DNA of 64,000 nt from Lucinisca nassula (lineage: Eukaryota; Mollusca; Bivalvia; Lucinida; Lucinidae). Positions 22,366 through 32,503 of the stretch are shown piece after piece; positions within the stretch are counted from its first letter, which is position 1; every line of letters starts with the position of its first letter. The DNA is taken from contig OY757012.1 in assembly GCA_963580285.1 (NCBI GenBank), positions 168,876,652-168,940,651 on the forward strand, given 5' to 3'. The position numbers were made by a program, and so were the translations under genes. The notes under the pieces were generated by a model, which saw only the letters and a program-made list of their open reading frames with translations, had not been told where the DNA came from and ran no database searches.

Positions 22366-22494
22366 GCGAGTCAAGTCCAGATTTTACAGTTATACAGTAC
22401 TCTGACGTCACAGGCCTGTAAACTTACCTGTATTTTGCACATGACCAACGGTAGTCACGTGGGTAAGAACAGGCGGAAAGCTTCTGTAGTAAGG

Positions 22495-22677
22495 AACTTT
22501 GGGTCGATTCATAAACAATCGACCCAAAAATGAGTGAGCGACCGCTGAAGACAAATAAGGCTTTATTCTGTCTATGGCAGATTCAAATCTTCGCCAAATA
22601 TGCCCGAAGATATATATATATATTCACTTGACAGGCTCATGTTTGGGGTCGATTGTTTGTCAGTCGACCCAAAGTTA
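22495..22677. mobile_element. MITE-E (ends ACTTTGGGTCGA)
   Basis: AACTTTGGGTCGATT at the left and GTCGACCCAAAGTT at the right. An extra inverted AATCGACCCAAAAATG lies just inside the left end. The duplicate is at 27903-28073. Confidence 0.7.
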
Positions 22678-22931
22678 TTAATCGCAGTAGCTTTACTTAG
22701 CTGATGTCCACATGACTATCACCGATTTGTAGAACTCCTGGAAAGGTTGTTTTTTTGTGGCCGGTCCGCTGTTTTTGTGGCCGGTCTGGACTAGATTCAT
22801 GTGTTAGGCTTTGTAAACTGTTTAGACACAGATCATACTCTGATCAGGGATTAAGTCAGTCTCGCTTGTTAACGCACATGGCGACCAGACGACAGCAGTT
22901 AACTTAGCAGACGACACATTGTTGATACAGA

Positions 22932-22992
22932 AAACAATACATGACATCTCATGCAAATTGACTCCACGGAGACAATTTGCATGAGACATCAA
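22932..22992. repeat. Palindrome with octamer motif, copy 1
   Basis: CATCTCATGCAAATTG and CAATTTGCATGAGACAT face each other around CTCCACGGAG. It is a decayed form of the near-perfect palindrome at 28384-28453. Confidence 0.8.
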
Positions 22993-23159
22993 GTCAAGGT
23001 GTCTGGACAAAATAAGAAAAATTTTTCAAAATGTCGTCTGCTGAAAATACTGAGCATGCAGATCATAGCTCTCATTTTATGTATACAAGATCTTGCACTC
23101 CTAGAAATTACATATCACATTTATAAAACTAGTCTCCAGAGGACTTCATACATATAAAA

Positions 23160-23617
23160 TGACCATGTCAATCATGTAACGATTTTAAATATTAAGACGT
23201 TCATAAGGGTTTCAATGGAAAACTCTGGCTTGTCACGGACGGCGTCATGGTGCCACTATATTATGTCTCCCCATCAAGAATGAGGGGGGCAAATTACTTT
23301 TGGCGCGGATCTCGTTTGCGTCGGCGTTTGCGTTGGCGCTGGCGTCGGTGTAGCCTGTTTGGAGCACTATAGCTCCTGAACCTGTCGATGGATTTTGACC
23401 AAACTTACATGGTTACCACACTAGGATCGAGGAAATCAGTCGTTAGGTTTTGGTGGCATTGACTTTATTTTCAAGGGCAAAGACCCCCGAAAAATGACAA
23501 TTTCGGCCCAAAAATGACTTGTCTGCTTCCTATCTCATGGACGAATCGATGAAATTTGGTCAAACTTGGTACAATATATCATTGCAGCCTGCCAAAGATT
23601 TGTTTATATTTCTGTGA
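23160..23617 (+). repeat. ~165-175-bp repeat (R170), copy 1
   Basis: TCGATGGATTTTGACCAAAC, GGTTACCACACTAGG and AAAAATGACAATTTCGGCCC belong to a tandem family that is longer in copy 2 (28620-29990). A GC-rich leader reads GGCGTTTGCGTTGGCGCTGG. Confidence 0.7.
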
Positions 23618-23665
23618 TAAAAGATAAAGATAAAGATAAAGAAGCTTTATTTAACGTCGCATATT
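23618..23665 (-). mobile_element. Truncated SINE tail at duplication junction
   Basis: AAAGATAAAGAAGCTTTATT and AACGTCGCA match the tail of the full SINE at 29049-29313. The head is missing because the duplication breakpoint lies here. Confidence 0.75.
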
Positions 23666-23672
23666 CGAAACA

Positions 23673-25075
23673 AGAGTCTTAGAGTGTTCACAAGGGTTTC
23701 TATGATTTGACCTACTTCTTGATCCGACATGATCCATATTCAAACTTGGCCCAGCTATAGTCAAGATGATTATTCTCAGAACGTTTGATGATGTTTGGGC
23801 CAATACTGTGGCTCCAAGCGTGTTCACAAGGTCCTTCTATCATTTGACCTACTGACTTACTTTTTGACGTAACAAGATCCATGTTCAAACTTATCCTAGA
23901 TAGCGCAGAGATGATCATTCTGAGCAAGTTTGATGATAATTGGACCAAAACTGTTGCCGCCAGTGTGATCATAGTGTTTCTATAATTTTACCTATTGACC
24001 TACTTAATGACCCTACATGACCAATATTCGAACTTGACCGAAGTATTTTCATGATGATCATTTTTAGCAAGTTTGATGATGTTTTGACCTAAGTTGTGGC
24101 TTCTAGAGTGTTCACAAGGTTTTACTATGATCTGACCTACTGACCTACTTTTTGACCCGACATGGCCTATATTCTAACTTGATCCGGATATTGTCAAGAC
24201 GATCATTCTGACCAAGTTTAATGAGCGCCCCCGCCCATAGGGGCTTGAAGAAATATATGGGCTGCATGATGCTTCCACGCAGAGCTGAATCCGGCCCGCA
24301 CACTAGTACTGGTAAACCGCTTAGAGGATCTAAGCTTGTCCAGGAACCGCGGTGCGAGGCGGACCGTCCATGCTAATAAACCCTATTGGTTTCATTGGGC
24401 GACGGGGCTTGAGATGTCATTTCATCTCAATGTCGGGTAAAAGTCCCACAGAATTGGAAGCAACGTCTCCAAAATGACCTTTACAGTGTTGATGGGGACG
24501 TTAAACAACAAATCAAACAAACAAACAAAACCAAAACTGTGACCCCTAAGAGTGTTCACAAGGTTTTTTTCTATGATTTGACCTGTTGACCTACATTTTG
24601 ACCCGGCATGATTCATTTTCGAACTTGAGCGAGATATTGTTAAGATGGTCATTCTAAGCAAGTTTGATGATGACTGGACCAAATCTATGTCCTCTATAGT
24701 GTTCACAAGGTTTTTTCCTAAGATTTGAGCTGCTGACTTATTTTTGACTCGACTTGACCAATGTTCAAATCTGACTCAGATATTGACAAGATTATCATTC
24801 TGAACGAGGTTAATAATGATTTGAACAAAACTGTGGCCTCTAGATATGTTGACGAGGTTTTTCTAAGATTCGACCTACTGACATATTTTTGACCCGACAT
24901 GACTTATGTTCAAACTTGACCAAGATATTGTCACTATAATTATTCTGACCAAATTTGGTGAAGGCTGGATAAAAACTGTGGCCTCTAGTGTTCACAAGAA
25001 AAGTTTACGCACGGACAACGCACAACGCACGACGACGCCAGACATCTCACAGTCAGAAGAACTCACCGTTGAGCT
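23673..25075. repeat. R145 tandem repeat, copy 2
   Basis: Same units as 18676-19735 (GTGTTCACAAGG, TTGACCTACTGACCTACTTT), interrupted by the SINE at 24224-24530. Confidence 0.85.
24224..24530 (+). mobile_element. CAAA-tailed SINE-like element, present only in copy 2
   Basis: Starts GCGCCCCCGCCCATAGGGGC and ends AAATCAAACAAACAAACAAA. The same site in copy 1 (19218-19243) reads AAGTTTAATGATGATTGG then ACCAAAACTG. The insertion therefore replaced TGATTGG, and no TSD is seen. Confidence 0.88.
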
Positions 25076-25079
25076 CAAG

Positions 25080-25420
25080 ACCTTAAGATAGGCGTCTCTC
25101 AAGAAAAGGAGAAGATATAGTAGGCTTATGTTCATGTACAAAGTCTAAAGGGTATCTTAAGGCGTCTCTCAAGAAAAGGAGAAGATATAGTAGGCTTATG
25201 TTCCTGTACAAAGTCTAAAGGGTGTTGCCAGCATTGCAACATATGACCTTATTCCCCGAAATATGAGCTGAATAAATCGTCACTCTTTGATAATTCAGAC
25301 CCAACTGCAAGGACTGATATTTACAAAGGATTCTTCTTCCCTCAAACCATTACAGATTGGAATGCCCTTTTCTCATGCAGCCTGTTCGTTCTGATCAACT
25401 GACGAATTAAAGGAAAAAAG
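25080..25420 (+). pseudogene. LINE ORF2 C-terminal tail, copy 2
   Basis: Encodes the same TDIYKGFFFPQTITDWNA (25309-25362) as copy 1. The preceding ~70 bp (GGCGTCTCTCAAGAAAAGGA to AAGTCTAAAGGGT) is present twice in a row here but once in copy 1. Confidence 0.75.
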
Positions 25421-25447
25421 CATGTTTATGCGTTTTAATTTTCTGGC

Positions 25448-25725
25448 ATACTCTTTGTTTGTTTGATTTGAGGTTTAACGTCCCCGTCAGCACTATTTAG
25501 ATAATTGTGGAGACGTTGCTTCCAAATTTGTGGGTCTTTTTCCCGACAATGAGATGAAATAATATCTCAATCCCTGCCGCCCAATGAAACCAATAGGGTT
25601 TATGGTAGGTACACATACCACTTTACCTGGGCAGTTTACAAGTACTCATGTACGGTCGGTTTCAGCTCTGTGTGGAAGCTTCATGCAGCCCAATCTATTT
25701 CTCCAAGCCCCGAGCGGCGGAGGAG
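25448..25725 (-). mobile_element. CAAA-tailed SINE-like element
   Basis: Duplicate of 20056-20335: TTTGTTTGATTTGAGGTTTA, AACGTCCCCGTCAGCAC and CCCCGAGCGGCGGAGG. Confidence 0.8.
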
Positions 25726-26021
25726 GGGCGTGGCATTGGGATACTCTTGACAGTTTAAAGGGAAACATTGCTTGTAATGACCGATTTGTTTGTCTCCTCG
25801 TCAGTTGGAAGAACTAGTCACGAGAATAAAATTCGTGGTCTTCCGATTCGTGAAGATATACATCCATATAGTGTCGGTTCATAACAGTAGATGGGTTTTC
25901 TCTTTGGAAAGACTTTCCTTGCATACCAGATAAGAAAGCCCTGAACTCAACCCTGGAATAGAAATTCTCATCCTTCGCAGGAATATGATAGAAATCGAGA
26001 TTTTTCACGTTTTTGATGTGC

Positions 26022-26462
26022 CATCACGAAAACACGCCTATATAATTTTGACCCCCTTGAACCCCACTTTTATATAGTAAATCTGGGGTTTACAGGGGTA
26101 AACCTTATTTTTCGTATTTCTGCTCTAAATATAGATTGTGGGTACTCGTTAAAACCGCCTCGATGAGGCGGTTTTTACGAGTACCCACAATCGAGGCGGT
26201 TTTAACGAGTACCCACAATCTATATTTTGAGCAATAGATTGTGGGTACTCGTTAAAACCGCCTCGATGAGGCGGTTTTTTCGAGTACCCACAATCTATAT
26301 TTTGAGCAGAAATAAGAAAACATTGAGGTGGTTTTAATGAGTACCCACAATCTATATTTTAGAGCAGAAATAAGAAAAAATATCACGATTTTTCATCTTA
26401 AAATTTTCTTTTTTTCGGCGGTAAAGTTTAGAATGCATTGGTATAGGCGTGTTTTCGTTATG
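26022..26462. mobile_element. MITE-A copy with further multiplied hairpin arms
   Basis: Ends CATCACGAAAACACGCC and GGCGTGTTTTCGTTATG. The centre (26130-26380) holds four or five successive arms of GTGGGTACTCGTTAAAACCG or its inverse. One more arm than in copy 1 follows GAGCAGAAATAAGAAAACAT. Confidence 0.9.
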
Positions 26463-26544
26463 CACTGGTTTTATGCCGTCGTTAAGTTTGACGTCACTGC
26501 ACGGCATATCAACTACGTGGCTTCAAAAACTACCAAGGCCTTAT

Positions 26545-26765
26545 AACTGAGGCTTTTAGTTCTGCTTCTCGACATTTGGATGATCTTTTTGATATCGACA
26601 GTTTCTATTGTGAAGAAATGCTTGACAAAATTTATCCTAAAGCATTGTAGTAAACTAAGACAAATTTAAATGATACCGAAGCACCATTTTCTATTTATTT
26701 TGACACTACATGCATTTCATCGAATTTTGCGAAGGTTATTTTGATTTTGGGATTGTCAATTTTCC
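26545..26765 (+). pseudogene. Penelope-like RT fragment, copy 2
   Basis: ASRHLDDLFDIDSFYCEEML, KIYP, NLNDTEAPF and IVNFP match the RYLDDLLNIDN..IYP..NFSDTEAPF region of the RT at 10425-11778. Two stops (tagtaa) follow KAL. Confidence 0.75.
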
Positions 26766-27211
26766 TTTCTTCGGCCGCTATATTCTAAGCGCTATATTCT
26801 ACGGTGTTCTTCGTCAGTAGAAAAGGGTGCCACCTTGGTGCCCTTTTATAGCGCCTTTTATTTGGCGAGGCGCCAAAGTTGACACCAATTCATCTAAGCT
26901 TAATTAGGATAGATGTCTTCTACTGGGTATCTACAGAGTTGGGTTTACTCTCTGGAGTCTGTCCCTGGTAGTTTCCAGTTTTGAGGGACTTTTAGCGTCT
27001 TCTAGAAATAACTTAGTCTCTAGTGTTTGCAGCTGTAAGTCTTTTTAGTAAATTTTCAAGAGGTTCAGGGTGTACCAGAAAATGGCATTATGTTAGTTTT
27101 GTATCTAAAGACTTTATATTGTCATATTGTTTGCCCTGCTTTTGTACTTTAGTCTCCACATCCATATCTATACATTAAAATTGTATCACATGCGCATCTC
27201 CACACTGAAAT
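26766..27211. other. No recognised gene in duplicated unit
   Basis: Counterpart of 21336-21777, possibly the 3' flank of the RT element. Confidence 0.5.
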
Positions 27212-27338
27212 TGTGTTTGTTTGTTTGATTGGAGGATTAACGTCCCCGTCAACAATTTACAGGTCCTTTTGGAGACGTTGCTTCCAATTTTGTGGGACTT
27301 TTACCCGACATTGAGATGGCATGACATCTCAAGCCCTG
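27212..27338 (-). mobile_element. CAAA-tailed SINE-like fragment
   Basis: Duplicate of 21778-21897, with the inverted 3' half of the family. Confidence 0.75.
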
Positions 27339-27361
27339 GATGTTTGGCTCATAAGTAAATG

Positions 27362-27600
27362 CAGTGGAACTTCAATGACTCGAACACCTTTTGGACGATC
27401 ACAAAATCTGTTCGAGACACGGATAGAGCCGCAAAGGTTATTCATAATTCAATGTCAGAAATCATAATGGTTCTATAAAATAATGATATATTGCGTATAC
27501 TCATTAGAATCGCCTCATCGAGGCGATTCTAATGAGTAAACACAATATGCCATGTCTCGATAAAATATCTACCAAAATTAAAAAAAATAAAATAAACCCA
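27362..27600. mobile_element. MITE-B copy, right half decayed
   Basis: CAGTGGAACTTCAATGACTC at the left and the hairpin ACTCATTAGAATCGCCTC/GAGGCGATTCTAATGAGT. Duplicate of 21921-22160. Confidence 0.75.
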
Positions 27601-27694
27601 AAGCGCTGACAGCACTGGTGGGTCGATTGTCTCTGAGTGTAGGGTGGAAAATATTCCTGATGGGGGACTCGGACTGCTTCGTTTAACCCGTTTA

Positions 27695-27815
27695 ACCGCT
27701 TAAATAACTTCACTGTAAGCAAACAATGTAGACCCTGATCAAACGCCGCGTTCTGTGGCGTAGAACGCGGCGTTTGATCCGGCTCTACACTGTTTGCGAA
27801 TGTCCCAGACCAGAT
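27695..27815. mobile_element. MITE-C core
   Basis: TTAACCCGTTTAACC, then CAAACAATGTAGACCCTGAT, CGCCGCGTTCTGTGGC and the inverse ending CTCTACACTGTTTGC. Duplicate of 22237-22365. Confidence 0.7.
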
Positions 27816-27902
27816 GTTACAGTTATACAGCACTCTGACGTCACAGGCTTGGCGCAAATATAGGTAACCTTACCAGGATTTTGCACGTGATCAAGCTTCT
27901 TA

Positions 27903-28073
27903 ATAAACAATCGACCCAAAAATGAGTGAGTGACCGCTGAAGACAAATAAGGCTTTATTCTGGCTGTATGGTTACGGAGGCAGATTCAAATCCTCGCCAA
28001 ATGCGCCCGAAGATATATATTTTCGCCTGGCAGGCTCATTTTGGGGCCGATTGGTTGTCAGTCGACCCAAAGT
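27903..28073. mobile_element. MITE-E copy
   Basis: Duplicate of 22495-22677. The left end AACTTTGGG is lost here; AATCGACCCAAAAATGAG and GTCGACCCAAAGTTAG remain. Confidence 0.65.
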
Positions 28074-28383
28074 TAGTAAGCGCACTAGCTTTACTTAGCT
28101 GATGTCCACGTGACTATCACCGATTTGTAGAAATCCTGGAAAAGGTTATTTATAGCCGGCCCGCTGTTCTTATCGTTGTGAATGTAAAGATGGTCTGGAC
28201 TAGATTCGTGTGTTAGGCTTTGCAAACTGTGTAGACACAGATCATACTCTGATCAGGGATGACCTTGTTTACTTTAAGTGAGTCTCTCTTGTTAACGCAC
28301 ATGACGTCATTTGTGCAGTTCACAGCCTTTTACCATTTACCACTCTCTGGGTCAATTCAGCAGGCGACAAATGTTAATACAGA

Positions 28384-28453
28384 AAGCAATACACGACATC
28401 TCATGCAAATTGTCTCCGTGGAGACAATTTGCATGAGATGTCGTGTTTTGCTT
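28384..28453. repeat. Near-perfect 34-bp-arm palindrome with two octamers
   Basis: Arms AAGCAATACACGACATCTCA + TGCAAATTGTCTCC pair with their inverse around GT, with one mismatch. Each arm contains ATGCAAAT, the consensus bound by POU-domain factors. No TIR or TSD was identified around it. Confidence 0.88.
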
Positions 28454-28619
28454 AAGATGTCCAGTCCAGGTGTCTGGAAAAATATTTCAGAATGTCGTCT
28501 GCTGAAAATACTGAGGATGCAGAGCGTTAAGTTGCTTTATCAAATTTATAAAACCAGTCTCCAGAGGATTTCATACAATCTATATAAAATGACCATGTCA
28601 ATCATGTAACGATTTTAAA

Positions 28620-29990
28620 TAAAAAAGACGTTCATAAGGGTTTCAATCGAAAACACTGGCTTGTCACGGACGGCGTCATGGCGCCACTATGTTATTATGT
28701 CTCCCCATCACGGGTGAGGGGGGGGGGGCATATTTTTGTTGGTGCGGATCCCGTTGTCGTCGGCGTTTGCGTTGGCGTCGGTGTAGACTGTTTCGAGCAC
28801 TATATCTCCTGAACCTGTGGATGGATTTTGACCAAACTCACATGGTTACCATACTAGGAGAGAGGAAATCAGCCGTTAGGTTCTTGTGGCCTTGACTTTA
28901 TTTTCAAGGGCACAGACCCCCGAAAAATGACAATTTCGGACCAAAAAGGACTTGTCTGCTCCTATCTCATGGATGAATCAATGAAATTTGGTCCAACTTG
29001 GTACAATATATCATTGCAGTCTGCCAAATATTTGTTTAGATTTCTGTGATAAAAAATAAAAGAAAAAGATAAAGAAGCTTTATTTAACGTCGCAGACAAT
29101 TAATATAAGCTCTGCGACAAACAAAGTATCCTTTAACAAATACTTACCTGCTGCATTTATCTTCCTAGAACTACCCCTGATAATGCGAGCGCCAGCCAAG
29201 GGAGCACCTAGTACCATTTTTCACGCCTTTGGTATGGCGCGGCCGGGGATCGAACCTGCGACCTCCCGCTCCCGAAGCGGACGCTCCACCACTGAGATAT
29301 CTGGACCGGTGCTTGACCTTATTTTCAAGGGTACAGATTAAAAGAAAACTGTAATTTTATGCCAGAAATGGCATGTGTGTACCATATAAATTGAATGAAT
29401 TGTTGAAATTCGGTCAAACGAAACAATATAGCATTGCAACCTACCCAAGGTTTGATTATACTTTGGTGATCTTTACCTCATTTTCAACCTCCTAAATTAT
29501 CAATTTTGGACCAGAAATGGCTTGTCTGCACCCTATCTTACGAACAAGTCGTTTTAATGTGGTTAAACTTGGTACAATATATAATTGCAACCTACTAAAG
29601 ATTTGATTAGATTTTGGTGACCATGACCCTATTTTCAAGGGCACAATCCCCCCCCCCCCACCCCCCTAAAAAAAACAACTATGTTTTTGCTTGTCTGCAC
29701 CCTATCTCGTGAACGAATTGATGAGATTTGCTAAAACTTGGCACAATTTATTATTGCAACCTAACACAAAGATCTGCTTAGATTTTGGTGACCTTGACCT
29801 GTCAATTTAGGCTTGTCTGCACCCGGTCTCATGAACAACAGATTGTTGCAAACTACCAAATGGTTGATTAGATTTTGGTGTTTCATGAGCAAAGACCCAT
29901 AAAAAATGTTAATTTTGGCATGTCTGCATCTTATCCCACGAACAAACTTAGTACACGTACAAAAGATTTGATTAGATTTTGGTTCTTAAT
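28620..29990 (+). repeat. R170 tandem repeat, copy 2 and beyond
   Basis: Repeated blocks ATGGATTTTGACCAAACTCA, AACTTGGTACAATATATCAT, TTTTGGTGACCTTGACC and CCTATCTCATGGATGAATC are spaced about 150-175 bp apart. A SINE interrupts it at 29049-29313. C-runs occur at 29648-29668. Confidence 0.75.
29049..29313 (-). mobile_element. tRNA-derived SINE, full length
   Basis: Read on the minus strand, the head is tRNA-like: box A region ATATCTCAGTGGTGGAGCG and box B GGTTCGATCCC. The body follows (ATACCAAAGGCGTGAAAAAT, GGTACTAGGTGCTCCC), then GACGTTAAATAAAGCTTC and a CTTTATC-type tail. It has split an R170 unit. The attached body and tail argue against a functional tRNA gene. Confidence 0.88.
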
Positions 29991-30719
29991 TCACCAGGTT
30001 GGCTTGCAGTTGGGCAAGGCTTGCTGTCCTTGCAGCAGGTAAGGGAAGGGGGAAAAGCTGTTATTAATTCTGTTCTTCACTTTCATTCATTTCTTCTATC
30101 TACCCTATCTTCTACTTCATGTCCCCTACTATACCTTCTATCTCTGTTCTCCCTTTCTCTGGGAGACGAAACACAATCAACAGTTGAATTCACGTAACAA
30201 TGAGTTAGTTTAACTATTTGTTAATAGAATATTCGAAAGACAGGTGCAAACGATAGCACCGCTCTGATAATCTTATCTCGGCTTCTTTACTTTTGAGTCC
30301 TTGCGATGAATGAAATTTATCATATGACGTCGCGTCTGAGAATGTAATAACACCATGTAATAAATTTGATAATCCAATAGTGGATTAAATGTACAAATTC
30401 CTTAGATATGCCCCCAATACGTTCCATGTACGACATCCTTAACGACGTTGCGTTTACTAATAGCGAAATGTTGTCAATTATGTAAAGAAATAGTGACAAA
30501 AACAAAAACAACAAAAAAAAAACTTTTCAAATGTCATATGATAAATAGAATGTTGCCTACGTGGTTATGTATTATTGATTTTATTAAATTCGTTGAGAAA
30601 AGGTGATAAAATGCTCGGCAAAGCTTAACATTTTATCCTTTTTTTCTGAACTCGTTTATTAAATTTAATAATACATGAACACTCATGTAAGATCCTCTAT
30701 GTAAACCATGGAGTACTTT
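29991..30719. repeat. Mostly unassigned; repeat shared with 53130-53290
   Basis: The stretch 30330-30480 contains GTACGACATCCTTAACGACG and AATCCAATAGTGGATTAAAT. Its inverse occurs at 53130-53240 (TTAGTAAACGCAACGTTG, TTTAATCCACTAGTGGATTA). The rest has no recognised feature. Confidence 0.5.
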
Positions 30720-31000
30720 AGATTTCTACCAGTGTACAACAGACTAGGACACTTGCTATTTAGAGTCTTTACGATTTATACAAGTGTCCGATAAAGTGTA
30801 AGACACGATCCTGGCGATTTAACAAGTGTCCCATAGAATGTGAGACACGGAGTCATTGCAATTTCTACAAGTGCCTTATGAGATGTGGAACAGAATCTCA
30901 ATGTTGCTCCAATGCCTCCCGCCAGTTATCAGCGCAATCGGACTTGCGGTAAAATGTGAAAAGCTAAAGACGAACGAACGTGCGGACGACGGACAATGAA
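30720..31000 (+). repeat. ~50-55-bp satellite-like repeat (R55)
   Basis: Degenerate units with TTTCTACAAGTGYCC and AATGTGAGACACGGAGTC. More units are at 31660-32040, 43260-43460 and 43900-44620. Confidence 0.7.
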
Positions 31001-31231
31001 CATATACCGCGCATAAGCTGACCTGGAGCAGCTAATAAGTAGGGGGTCTAGCACGAGAAGTCAATTCATATGCAATTTCAGAGAGTTCATAAACTTCATA
31101 TGGAATGACCATCTGTTTATCTTACGATTTTATTGCCGAAGAAGTGAGAAGAATTTCAGTTGAAAAAACAAAACAAACAAAAACAACAACAACAACAACA
31201 AAAAAATGGTGACAGGGACGCCGCCATGATG

Positions 31232-31490
31232 TTAAGGGAAATGGGTACACCTCCAGGGGAGGCAACTCCTGTATATTTGTCTCCTATGTTAATAGGGGTC
31301 AACTCTAAAAGGAAAGAATTTGCTCCATAATTTGCTCCTGAGGAGCAAATTCTTTCCTTTAAGAGTAGACCCCTTTTTCAGCGGTACAGGACTTATTAAA
31401 AAAAACCAAAAAAAAAAACAGGAAGTCACGAAAGTTGTTTCCCTTTGAAAAATGCCGGAAAAATCTGCCACGTGTTCCCGTTCCCCTTAA
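31232..31490. mobile_element. MITE-G copy (ends TTAAGGGRAATGG)
   Basis: TTAAGGGAAATGGGTACACC at the left and GTGTTCCCGTTCCCCTTAA at the right. The central hairpin pairs GGGGTCAACTCTAAAAGGAA, AGAATTTGCTCC with its inverse. The second copy is at 54812-55053. Confidence 0.88.
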
Positions 31491-31659
31491 GCGCCATTCA
31501 CGATGTGTTGTTACAAGTGTGGTCATACGTTTTGTATGACATGACGTTAATGACTTAATAACATCCACGATATATGATAAACTATTAGATATCGAACTAA
31601 AAGCTTTCAGCAGGTGCTGAGACACCGAGTTCTGACAATTCCTTTTTTTTTTACAAACG

Positions 31660-32045
31660 CGCAATAAACGCGCAATAAAATGTTAGACACGGGGACCTGA
31701 CGATTTAATCAAACATTCGAGGCAAAGACACTAACAGTTTCTTAACTTGCCCAATAAAATGTAAATCATGGAATCATGCCGATTTTCTATTGTTGTCGAA
31801 CACAACTGGAAACACATAGTCCTCACCAATTTCTACAAATGCCTAACAAAATTGTGTTTACTGGAGTCCAAAATATGTGGATTTCTATATGTGCAAAAAT
31901 AAAATGTAAAACACAGAGTCCTTACAAATTTCTGCAAGTGCTAAATTAAATGTGAGACATAGAATCTTTTCAATTTCTAATAGTGCCCAAAAATCGCGGG
32001 AAGCTATCGAAGCAACTTTCCTGTGAAATGTGAAACAAACTGGTC
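31660..32045 (+). repeat. R55 tandem repeat
   Basis: Units such as AAAATGTAAAACACAGAGTC and TTACAAATTTCTGCAAGTGC, strongly diverged. Confidence 0.65.
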
Positions 32046-32503
32046 TAAAGGTTTAGGAGGAGTTTGCAGACGTTTTACTATTTTCAGCTCTGGCGGTCAT
32101 TTTGCTAATCAGAACAGAACTGTTTTAGTTATTTAGCTACTCGTATTTTGGTAGAAGGCCACATAATTAGGGGATAACTGTGTTCAAAATAGTCATTTTG
32201 GGAGGTAAATCGGAGGTTTTACGGTCGGAAATTTCGTATTACGGCGACGCGTCAGCGGAGCCGTAAAACGTAATTTGCGACTGTAAAACCGACGAATTTT
32301 GCACATAGCGGCAACCGCTGTGAGCTGCGTAAAACCAAGTGGCAGCCAATGAAAAGCGACGTTACGTGATGACGTCGCGTTTCCGACAGTATATCTCAGA
32401 ATATTTACATTTCCAATGTAAAGTCTATTATAAACCTATAGAAAACAATTGCGTCCATATACGAAAGCCTAATAGGCTCAAGTAAGAGAAAATAAAATTC
32501 TGT
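32046..32503. other. Flank of minisatellite, CG-rich patch
   Basis: 32190-32380 is richer in CpG than its surroundings (GACGCGTCAGCGGAGCCG, TGATGACGTCGCGTTTCC). The end (CGAAAGCCTAATAGGCTCA..AATAAAATT) is repeated inverted at 39845-39885, beyond the third minisatellite block. Confidence 0.6.

Larger units (their letters stand above)
18676..23672 (+). repeat. Segmental duplication, copy 1 (~5.0 kb)
   Basis: AGAGTCTTAG at 18676 and again at 23673 opens two copies that stay collinear through every repeat inside them. In order these are the R145 array, LINE tail, SINE, MITE-A, RT fragment, SINE, MITE-B, MITE-C core, MITE-E, octamer palindrome and R170. Copy 1 ends inside a SINE tail at about 23664. 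Differences are scattered substitutions and a few indels. Confidence 0.85.
23673..29100 (+). repeat. Segmental duplication, copy 2 (~5.4 kb)
   Basis: Collinear with 18676-23672. It is longer because of a SINE insertion at 24224-24530, a local ~70-bp duplication near 25080-25220 and a larger MITE-A. The exact right edge is uncertain, because copy 1 breaks off within the SINE that is complete here. Confidence 0.85.

Noticed and set aside
29200..29313. Functional tRNA gene on the minus strand
   Set aside because: Box B is intact, but the head is fused to a SINE body and tail, and box A is imperfect.
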